From Shewanella eurypsychrophilus (GTDB lineage: Bacteria > Pseudomonadota > Gammaproteobacteria > Enterobacterales > Shewanellaceae), in assembly GCF_007004545.3 (NCBI RefSeq), contig NZ_CP045503.2, forward strand, positions 5,706,501 to 5,770,500: DNA of 64,000 bases. The letters run 5' to 3'. The first letter of the stretch is position 1, and each line of letters begins with the position of its first letter. Below are positions 15,970 through 22,731 of the stretch, one piece after another. Made by a program: the position numbers and the translations under genes. The notes beneath the pieces were generated by a model. The model did no database searches and was not told the origin of the DNA. It saw only the letters and a list, made by a program, of their open reading frames with translations.

Positions 15970-16578
15970 ATGAAAACCAAACTACTCACACTAGCCGCCG
16001 CAATGTTCATCACGTTCTCCGCATCAGCTGTGGACATCATTGAACTGGATACGCCATCACTAGATAACACCGTTCAGAAGGTTTATTCCGTCTACTGTCC
16101 GTTTTGTTATAAATACGAAAAGGCTGTTACGCCGAATCTAATAAAGAACCTACCTTCAGGGACTACTTTTCAGGCCATCTGCTTGGAAAACAAAGGGGCG
16201 CTTGGTGTGGAGTCCTGCGAGGTTCTAGCCGCCGCACAGGTACTTAGCCATAAGAAGTACAAGGCAGCCAAGCTGGCTATGTATGCGGCCGTCCATGACC
16301 AAAAGTTAAAGAATGTGAAAGGTTCAGGCGCTATTAAGGGCGACTTAGCAGCTATCGGGATGAAGGCTGCGGGAATGTCTCAAGCTGAATTCAAGAAGGC
16401 GCTTCATACCGACAAAGCACAAGACAAGCTGGCATACGACAGAACGATCGCTCTGACCATCGCCAAGAAAAAGGGTATCCCAGCCATCGTCGTTAACGGT
16501 AACAAGATGATTGATACCAAGACAGTTGGGTCTCTCAAGGCTCTCGATAGTGCAATTGAGCAGTACCTAGGGGAATAA
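15970..16578 (+). CDS. dsbL: DsbL-like periplasmic thiol oxidase
   Basis: A 202-residue thioredoxin-fold oxidase of the DsbA group. I start at the ATG with GAAGGG just upstream; it opens a clean signal peptide (MKTKLLTLAAAMFITFSASA). The active site is C43-P-F-C46, the dipeptide I recall for DsbL of uropathogenic E. coli instead of the CPHC of DsbA. The cis-proline loop is KKKGIPAIVV. DsbL introduces the disulfide of the arylsulfate sulfotransferase AssT, encoded three genes downstream, and is reoxidised by DsbI, the next gene. The symbol rests on the gene context as well as the motif. Confidence 0.88.
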   Translation: MKTKLLTLAAAMFITFSASAVDIIELDTPSLDNTVQKVYSVYCPFCYKYEKAVTPNLIKNLPSGTTFQAICLENKGALGVESCEVLAAAQVLSHKKYKAAKLAMYAAVHDQKLKNVKGSGAIKGDLAAIGMKAAGMSQAEFKKALHTDKAQDKLAYDRTIALTIAKKKGIPAIVVNGNKMIDTKTVGSLKALDSAIEQYLGE

Positions 16579-16579
16579 C

Positions 16580-17194
16580 ATGCTGAACAACTTAAAACAG
16601 TGGTTCGCAGACCTTAAAGCTTATCCGCTACTCACGTTAGAGCAGACGCAAGAAGGCCGTGCAGTCTGGGCAGTAATGGCTGGTGCGTGCGTATTCCTTC
16701 TCGGTTCGGCGATGGGTTTCTTCCAGGTGTTTCTTGAGATGGACCCTTGTGAAAACTGCGTATACATCCGCTTCAGCCAGTTCTGCATCCTGATCGCTGG
16801 TGTACTGATGGTTATCACACCGAAGAACAAGATGATTAAGATTCTAGGCCTGGCGCTTGCCTGGTATGGCATCGTCTACGGCCTAGATAAGGCAATAATA
16901 TTGGCTGGCCAACACGTCTCAAGCCACGCAGCGGATGCTGGTCTGGACCTATTCCAATCAGGCCAGGGCGCTAATGCGTGCTCCCTAGAACCTACATTCC
17001 CACTTGGATTACCACTTCATGAGTGGCTGCCATTTGAGTTCGCACCATCAGGCATCTGCGGAGAGGACGATTGGACTCTTCTCGGTCTTAACATGGCTCA
17101 ATACTGCATCATCTCTTACACAGTATTCATAGCCTGCGCCCTTCCTCTAACCATTGCGTTTATCACTAAAACACTAAGGGAAAAGAACAGATAA
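16580..17194 (+). CDS. dsbI: DsbI-like inner-membrane thiol oxidase (DsbB family)
   Basis: A 204-residue membrane protein with four hydrophobic segments (about 31-50, 66-80, 86-108 and 171-195). The first periplasmic loop has the cysteine pair C57-E-N-C60. The second loop has C134 and C160, which match the two redox pairs of DsbB, although the second loop is longer here. It should reoxidise DsbL and pass electrons to quinone. It begins 1 bp after dsbL ends, so the two are certainly cotranscribed. In uropathogenic E. coli the homologous pair accompanies assT. Confidence 0.88.
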   Translation: MLNNLKQWFADLKAYPLLTLEQTQEGRAVWAVMAGACVFLLGSAMGFFQVFLEMDPCENCVYIRFSQFCILIAGVLMVITPKNKMIKILGLALAWYGIVYGLDKAIILAGQHVSSHAADAGLDLFQSGQGANACSLEPTFPLGLPLHEWLPFEFAPSGICGEDDWTLLGLNMAQYCIISYTVFIACALPLTIAFITKTLREKNR

Positions 17195-17262
17195 AAAAGC
17201 TCATTGCAGTACTAGCATTCCCGACCTTGCTGAGCATGAAGATGGGCGTATTACATGTTTAA
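17191..17262 (+). pseudogene. Possible remnant of a signal-peptide-encoding gene start
   Basis: Directly at the dsbI stop an open stretch of 23 codons, without an ATG (it begins ATA), reads KKLIAVLAFPTLLSMK. This resembles the signal peptide of the barrel protein two genes on (NKLLKIAVPTLLACA). It ends in a stop after MGVLHV. It could be the leftover start of a deleted barrel gene, or chance. Confidence 0.25.
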
Positions 17263-17369
17263 TTGTGACCGTCTATTTAACTGAATACATAGAAATAAAT
17301 GACAAGTCAGTTTGTCGTTTTATAGGTTAAAACTAAAAAATACGGGTTAGATCCCGAAGGATGATAAGA

Positions 17370-19148
17370 ATGATTAAGAAGACGATGATAGCAACGGCCA
17401 TAGCGGCAGTATCTCTAGGTGCATCAGCAGCAGGCTTTAAGCCAGCACCAGCAGCGGGAGAGCTGGGCGCGGTGCTAGTGGATCCATATGGGACATCTCC
17501 ATTAACGGCGTTGATTGACCTGAAAAGCAAGAGACCGACGAACGTAGTTGTCACCGTAAAAGGTAAAGGCCGTAAAGGTGTAGACATCACTTATCCAGTG
17601 GGTCCACAGACTCTTAATACCCACGATGGTATCCCAGTCTTCGGCCTATATGCTGACTACAGCAACACCGTAAAAGTGACCTATAAGTTAGACGGTAAGA
17701 AGGTATCTGAGAACTATAAGGTTTTGACTGGCACAATCACTAACAAGTACATGGATAACCGAAATATAACGACGATGCAGGAGATCCAAGTTAAGAAGGT
17801 TGCTTCTGGCTTCGAAGATCGTCTGTACTTAGTAAATAGCTCGACCTATAACCATCAGGGATCAGACCTACATTGGTCAGGTCAGAAGTCTAAAGATGCC
17901 AGCCTCTTCGCAGGTTCGCCAGCGATGGGGGCACTACCTTTCGAAATGCCTCCAATCAACTATGTAACTGATACTCAAGGTGAAATTCGTTGGTGGCTCG
18001 ATCAGGATGCCACCTATGATGCGACTAACTTAGATATCAACAAGCGCGGTTACCTAATGGGCCTTCATGACACAGGTAACGGCGATATTACATTCGTAGC
18101 TGGTCAGCGTTACGGTACGTTTAACCTACTAGGCCAGATTGAAACTAAGCGCCTACCACGCGGCTATATCGATGCTTCTCATGAGCATAACATCATGCCT
18201 AACGGCCATAGCTTAGTGCGTGCCGCCAAGGCTAACTATGTGAACAAGCATGGTGATACCGTCCACACTGTACGTGACCATATCTTAGAGATAGACGCCG
18301 ACGGAAATTTGGTTGATGTCTGGAACCTAACAGAAATCCTCGATCCTAATCGCGACGCGCTGCTATCTGCGCTTGATATGGGTGCGGTATGTCTGAACGT
18401 CGATATGGATCATATGGGCCAAAAGGCCGGCGAAATGAAGGTCGATGCCCCTTATGGCGATATTCCTGGCATTGGTGCTGGACGTAACTGGGCTCACGTA
18501 AACTCAATTGAATATGATCCGAGCGATGACTCTATCATCCTGTCATTCCGCCATCAGGGCGTTGCCAAGGTTGGTCGTGACAAAGAGGTCATCTGGATCC
18601 TAGCGCCTCATGAGGGTTGGAACAAAGAGCTTTCTAAGAAGCTTCTTACTCCTGTCGATGAGAATGGCAAGAAAATAACGTGTACCGACAAGGGTGTTTG
18701 TGAAGGCGACTTCGATTGGTCTTACACGCAGCATACTGCATGGCTTAATGAAACCAACGGTAACGTAACGGTACTCGATAATGGCGACGGCCGCGCCCAT
18801 GACCAACCTCCAATGCAAGAGATGAAGTACACCCGATTTGTCGAATATAAGGTCAATACTGACAATATGACGGTTGAGCAGGTGTGGTCTTACGGTAAGG
18901 AACGTGGATTCGACTGGTACAGTCCTATCACCTCTAATGTTGAATATATGGCAGACCGCAACACTATGTTCGGCTTCGGTGGTTCAGTTCACTTGACAGT
19001 ACCTGGGGCTAGAACTATCGGTAAGATCAACGAAATCGACCACGATACCAAGCAGGTTATGGTTGAGATTGATGTCTTATCAGAAAAAGCTAACACACCT
19101 CACTACAGAGCAATCATCGTTAATCCGACTAGCCAATTCGGTAAGTAA
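17370..19148 (+). CDS. assT: Arylsulfate sulfotransferase (PAPS-independent)
   Basis: A 592-residue periplasmic enzyme moving a sulfuryl group from one phenolic sulfate to another phenol. I chose the second ATG (GAAGG lies 9 bp before it); residue numbers here count from the first ATG at 17361. A signal peptide ends near ASA. Against the E. coli CFT073 enzyme I recall (His252, His356, Arg374, transient sulfuryl carrier His436, disulfide C418-C424), this protein has H274/H276 (SHEHN), H379 (NWAHVNS), R397 (SFRHQG), C441-C447 (CTDKGVC) and H458 (YTQHTAW), all with near-identical spacing. It should therefore be active and need DsbL/DsbI for its disulfide. A terminator-like hairpin follows. Confidence 0.93.
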   Translation: MIKKTMIATAIAAVSLGASAAGFKPAPAAGELGAVLVDPYGTSPLTALIDLKSKRPTNVVVTVKGKGRKGVDITYPVGPQTLNTHDGIPVFGLYADYSNTVKVTYKLDGKKVSENYKVLTGTITNKYMDNRNITTMQEIQVKKVASGFEDRLYLVNSSTYNHQGSDLHWSGQKSKDASLFAGSPAMGALPFEMPPINYVTDTQGEIRWWLDQDATYDATNLDINKRGYLMGLHDTGNGDITFVAGQRYGTFNLLGQIETKRLPRGYIDASHEHNIMPNGHSLVRAAKANYVNKHGDTVHTVRDHILEIDADGNLVDVWNLTEILDPNRDALLSALDMGAVCLNVDMDHMGQKAGEMKVDAPYGDIPGIGAGRNWAHVNSIEYDPSDDSIILSFRHQGVAKVGRDKEVIWILAPHEGWNKELSKKLLTPVDENGKKITCTDKGVCEGDFDWSYTQHTAWLNETNGNVTVLDNGDGRAHDQPPMQEMKYTRFVEYKVNTDNMTVEQVWSYGKERGFDWYSPITSNVEYMADRNTMFGFGGSVHLTVPGARTIGKINEIDHDTKQVMVEIDVLSEKANTPHYRAIIVNPTSQFGK

Positions 19149-19159
19149 ATCAATATTGC

Positions 19160-19182
19160 AAGGGGCTTTCTAGCCCCTTTCT
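19160..19182 (+). terminator. Hairpin between assT and the barrel gene
   Basis: AAGGGGCT (19160-19167) and AGCCCCTT (19172-19179) around a TTCT loop, followed by only a short T-rich run. It may end most assT transcripts and leave partial read-through into the next gene. Confidence 0.6.
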
Positions 19183-19196
19183 ATAAGGTTTTTATA

Positions 19197-19967
19197 ATGA
19201 ATAAATTACTAAAAATAGCAGTACCGACCTTATTAGCTTGTGCGTGTGCCTCGTCGATGGCTCAAGCTGAGGTGTTTGTTCAGAAGACTATGGTAAGCAC
19301 TGGGTATGAAGCTCTTGTCGGTGATGCAGCTGACAATAATCCTACACAACAGGATCAGATATTTGCTCGCGTAGCAAGCGTAACGGTTGCCGACTGGGGC
19401 TCCGCGATTGGCTGGCTGAAATTCGAAAACTTTGCTGAAGGTGCCGAGGCTGGCAACGGTGAGTCCTATGTAACCACTAAAGCATGGATGAAGGTCGATA
19501 AGAATATAGGTGACACTCCATTTAATCTGTGGATACAGTCATTCACTATCGGTAATCAAGCTACTTTCGAGGAGAACCTATATCTAGGAGCTTCTTACGA
19601 TGTAGGTCTTGGCCCTGTCAAAGGTACTGTAGGTTTAGGCGCACAGTATGCGTATGGCCACATGAGCCAAGGCCCTGCTAATGGGTACTCTTTCGCTTCG
19701 ATGTCTGGGTACGCATTAGTCCTGCAACTAGGGATGCCGATGACAAAAGAGCTATCTGCAAAGCTCTACTATGAAGGGCAATTCAACCGTAGTGAGGAAC
19801 ACCAAGCTTTAGGGTACGACGATACAGGCTTTCAGGCGGCTGTAGGCGCAGTCTATAAACTGCCGTTAGGTTTTACGACTGAGCTAGTATATAAATATCG
19901 TGATAACTGGGGAGGTCTGAAGGATACTGGCGGCCTACTTTTTGCGGAGGTTAGTTACTCGTTCTAG
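19197..19967 (+). CDS. Outer-membrane beta-barrel protein of the assT cluster
   Basis: A 256-residue protein with a signal peptide (MNKLLKIAVPTLLACACASSMAQA), alternating amphipathic strands, and a C-terminal phenylalanine (LLFAEVSYSF), the usual mark of an outer-membrane barrel. Patterns such as WGSAIGWLKFENF and VKGTVGLGAQYAYGH recall the OmpK/Tsx-like nucleoside-channel family, but I am not sure of the subfamily. Its place after assT suggests a pore for sulfated aromatics or their products, by inference. A distant inverted repeat (TGTCGCG at 19974, CGCGACA at 19999) follows the stop. Confidence 0.75.
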   Translation: MNKLLKIAVPTLLACACASSMAQAEVFVQKTMVSTGYEALVGDAADNNPTQQDQIFARVASVTVADWGSAIGWLKFENFAEGAEAGNGESYVTTKAWMKVDKNIGDTPFNLWIQSFTIGNQATFEENLYLGASYDVGLGPVKGTVGLGAQYAYGHMSQGPANGYSFASMSGYALVLQLGMPMTKELSAKLYYEGQFNRSEEHQALGYDDTGFQAAVGAVYKLPLGFTTELVYKYRDNWGGLKDTGGLLFAEVSYSF

Positions 19968-20201
19968 AGTGACTGTCGCGTCTCGGTGCTCCCATAGGCG
20001 CGACACTCTACTTGAGTGAACTATAATGAGACCACAATATCAATCTCTAACTATGTGGCCATATTATCTATGCTACTTCAGCGCGTAGTCCCCCAGCAAT
20101 TAAGAAGGGAATAGAACTCCACGACGTCCATTCTTTTAAATGAGTAAGCGAAGTTTAATAATAAACCATTCAAAGATTAAGAACCCACTCAACCCCGACT
20201 C

Positions 20202-21464
20202 TTAGCTACGGTATTTGGCCCATAACGCCTGCTGTTTGGGCGTGAGGTAACTCCAAGCCAGCACTCTTGTAAGCTTATTGCCTTGGGCCATATCTATAGT
20301 CTTAACCGTAACCGCGCCTGCTTTTTCGAGGGCGGCGTAGCTAGGTTTTAGGTTTTCTTTCTTCGATACTAGGCTGGTAAACCATAGGCATTGGGTCTTA
20401 AAGTCAGCGCTCTCGCGGATCATATTGAGCAGAAACTGCTTCTCACCGCCGTCACACCAGAGTTCGGCTTTCTGGCCACCGAAGTTAAGCCCCTTGGTGC
20501 TTTGCTTGTCTTTGCTGACTGTGGACTTTGCAGGCTTAGGCTCGTGTCCTTTAGCTGCACGGTTAGCAGCCAAGTTGTTAAGTTTACGCTCACTGCCTGC
20601 ACTCGCTTCAGCCAGTGATGAGTGAAAAGGAGGGTTGCATAGAGTGATATCAAAGCGATCTTCGGGCTGAATAATTCCAGCAAATACTTTTTGATGATCG
20701 GTTTGCAGGCGAGTTTTAAATTTCTTCTGCAAACTTGGATTGCCGCTGATAATGACTTCCACATTAGCAAGAGAAAGCGGGTCAACATCACTGGCGGTAA
20801 ACTGCCAACCATAAGCTTGAATGCCTAAAATCGGATACACACCGTTAGCGCCCGTGCCGATATCTAACGCCTTAATTTTAGGGCCTGTGGGGATTTTGTG
20901 CGTTGTGGCTACCGCTTGAGTAAACGCATCATTTACCCTGGGGACATTTTGTCCATTTTGGCTTCCAACTGATGATTCTTGGCTTTCTTGCTGAATATTT
21001 CCGGCAAGCAGATCTGCCAGATAATGAATATAATCGACACGGCCAGGAATGGGCGGACAGAGAAATCCTTGGGGTATATCCCAAAAGGTAATTTGGTAAT
21101 CCGCCTTAAGCAGGGCCAAATTGAGTGCTTTAACCGCTTGTGGGTCAGCAAAGTCGATAGAAAGATTGCCATAAGGGTTAGGCCTTACAAACTCCTTTAA
21201 CTCCGGACTCGCTTCAATCAGTCTGTCAAAGTCATAGCCGTCTTTATGCAGGTTTCTCTGATGCAGACCTTTCTTATCGGTAACCTTTGCAGGTTTTAAA
21301 CCCTGCTCACCTCGTCGAACTTGCTGTTTGTGAGAGCTAGACTTGGTATGAGACGATTTGGGTGGCTTGCGTTGAACCGAAGCACTCTTAGCGCTCTTGA
21401 GTTTAGAATGAGTCTTAGCGCTGACATTCGATTTAGCTGGCTGGTTTGACGTTGATTTTGTCAT
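20202..21464 (-). CDS. rlmF: 23S rRNA (adenine-1618-N6)-methyltransferase RlmF
   Basis: A 420-residue class I SAM-dependent methyltransferase that modifies A1618 in helix 73 of 23S rRNA. The nucleotide-binding segment is IKALDIGTGANGVYPI and the catalytic motif is CNPPFHSS, the N-P-P-F of N6-adenine enzymes. After it comes a family insert ending NFGGQKAELWCDGGE. The first 65 residues are a Lys/Ser-rich basic extension (several SK/KS repeats) of low complexity, not present in E. coli YbiN. It may aid RNA binding. Single gene. Confidence 0.93.
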   Translation of the reverse strand: MTKSTSNQPAKSNVSAKTHSKLKSAKSASVQRKPPKSSHTKSSSHKQQVRRGEQGLKPAKVTDKKGLHQRNLHKDGYDFDRLIEASPELKEFVRPNPYGNLSIDFADPQAVKALNLALLKADYQITFWDIPQGFLCPPIPGRVDYIHYLADLLAGNIQQESQESSVGSQNGQNVPRVNDAFTQAVATTHKIPTGPKIKALDIGTGANGVYPILGIQAYGWQFTASDVDPLSLANVEVIISGNPSLQKKFKTRLQTDHQKVFAGIIQPEDRFDITLCNPPFHSSLAEASAGSERKLNNLAANRAAKGHEPKPAKSTVSKDKQSTKGLNFGGQKAELWCDGGEKQFLLNMIRESADFKTQCLWFTSLVSKKENLKPSYAALEKAGAVTVKTIDMAQGNKLTRVLAWSYLTPKQQALWAKYRS

Positions 21465-21533
21465 AGGATCTCAGCCGTTAACTCATGCATTAACGGCGGG
21501 CATAAATAAGTAAAATAAATTTAATAGGATTAA

Positions 21534-21989
21534 TTAATCGTACAGATACTTAGTAAATAATAGATTAACGATCATCGACTTACCTGTTTCTTGCTCTATA
21601 AGCCGATTAAGCGTGTCGTAGCATTCACGGCGGATCTCTTCACGCCCAGTCAACGACTTAACCTTATCGGACGTCTGACTGCCCATGATCTCTAATAATG
21701 CTGCACGCAGCAGTGGATCATGGTGCTCTAATGCCAATAAATCATCAGGGTCCTTGACCATCAACTCTATGCCTATGCGTACAAAACCCAGTTTCTTACC
21801 AGTAGGAATGTAATTAGTGATCAGATCAGGTTCGAACCCATAATAGGCATAAGTATCGATTATCTCTTGTTTCTCTTCGTTTTCTTCATCTTCGGCATAG
21901 GCACCTAAGCTCACAGTGCTCATGGCAGCGATGAGTAATAAGCTAGCAATCCTTGTTAAATAGCCTGATGTCATATCGAACCTTTTCAT
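21534..21989 (-). CDS. FliL-family flagellar basal-body-associated protein homologue
   Basis: A protein of about 151 residues with a signal peptide or anchor (YLTRIASLLLIAAMSTVSLGAYA) and a FliL-like domain: YIPTGKKLGFVRIGIELMVKD, then HHDPLLRAALLEIMGSQ and REEIRRECYDTLNRLIEQETG. FliL surrounds the stator units of flagella. This copy is not in a flagellar operon; it sits next to ubiC, an arrangement I recall from vibrios and shewanellae. The start is ambiguous: ATG 21989 has AAGGAG at long spacing, and ATG 21974 has AAGG at ideal spacing. It is divergent from ubiC. Confidence 0.75.
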   Translation of the reverse strand: MKRFDMTSGYLTRIASLLLIAAMSTVSLGAYAEDEENEEKQEIIDTYAYYGFEPDLITNYIPTGKKLGFVRIGIELMVKDPDDLLALEHHDPLLRAALLEIMGSQTSDKVKSLTGREEIRRECYDTLNRLIEQETGKSMIVNLLFTKYLYD

Positions 21990-22090
21990 ATAGAAATGTG
22001 TCTCCTTTGTGCCCACTAATCTTTCTGACTATCGCATAGCGACATGGTAGACTGCAGCTGTTTGACAGCCAGTATAGTACCGAGAAATAG

Positions 22091-22654
22091 ATGAGTGTGA
22101 CTAGGTTAAGCTTCCCCTATGGTGAATCAATTCAATGGTTTTCGCCAGATAAAATCGCCGAACTCCCCGATTCCCCATTAAGTAAATGGTTACTTTCTTC
22201 AGGAAGTTTAACCCAAAAATTACGTTCTCACTGTACCAAGTTCGAAGTAAAAGTACTCGGAGAGGGCACTATCACCCCTTTTAATGGCGAATTCCCTAAC
22301 CAGAGACAGGCTTGGGTACGTGAAGTCTTACTCTGTCTCGACGATGTGCCTTGGATTTTTGCCCGTACTCTTATCCCAGCTAATTTACTCGATATGAAAC
22401 AAGCAGACTTTCTCTCCCTCGGTACTCGACCATTAGGAGAACTGCTTTTTACTACTGATGATTTTACCCCAGGTAAAATTGAAATTGCCCACTTTACTCC
22501 TTGTAAGCAACTCGCAAATTTGCTGAAAACCCTTGATCAAGCCGTCACAAAGGAGCTATGGGGGCGTCGTCGCTATTTCTCCTATAACGATACAGAGCTC
22601 ATCGTCAGTGAAACCTTTTTACCTGCTGCGCGCCAACTCATAGAGCAGATGTAA
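22091..22654 (+). CDS. ubiC: Chorismate lyase
   Basis: A 187-residue cytoplasmic enzyme converting chorismate to 4-hydroxybenzoate and pyruvate, the first step of ubiquinone synthesis. The family pattern is clear: SPLSKWLLSSGSLTQKLR near the start, QAWVREVLLCLDDVPWIFARTLIP in the middle (arginines for the carboxylates), RPLGELLF, and the ending RRRYFSYNDTELIVSETFLP. Length matches. The partner ubiA is not next to it here; a strong terminator follows directly. Confidence 0.93.
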   Translation: MSVTRLSFPYGESIQWFSPDKIAELPDSPLSKWLLSSGSLTQKLRSHCTKFEVKVLGEGTITPFNGEFPNQRQAWVREVLLCLDDVPWIFARTLIPANLLDMKQADFLSLGTRPLGELLFTTDDFTPGKIEIAHFTPCKQLANLLKTLDQAVTKELWGRRRYFSYNDTELIVSETFLPAARQLIEQM

Positions 22655-22690
22655 TTTTATTTTTTATTAAAGTTAATCCTCAGAAAACAA

Positions 22691-22713
22691 AAACGCCCAT
22701 CAGGGCGTTTTTT
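22691..22713 (+). terminator. Terminator after ubiC (bidirectional)
   Basis: AAACGCCC and GGGCGTTT around ATCA, then more T. A-rich DNA on the other side allows use by the leftward protease gene as well. Confidence 0.88.
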
Positions 22714-22731
22714 AGTTTCAACAACTACGAG

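Noticed and set aside
17333..17590. Minus-strand frame over the assT start
   Set aside because: It is the reverse of the signal-peptide and N-terminal region of assT and has no ribosome site.
19974..20005. Rho-independent terminator after the barrel gene
   Set aside because: TGTCGCG and CGCGACA pair, but the loop is long and no T-run follows; recorded only in the gene entry.
20420..20812. A second frame of 130 codons on the minus strand inside rlmF
   Set aside because: An out-of-frame shadow of the methyltransferase domain, without a start signal.
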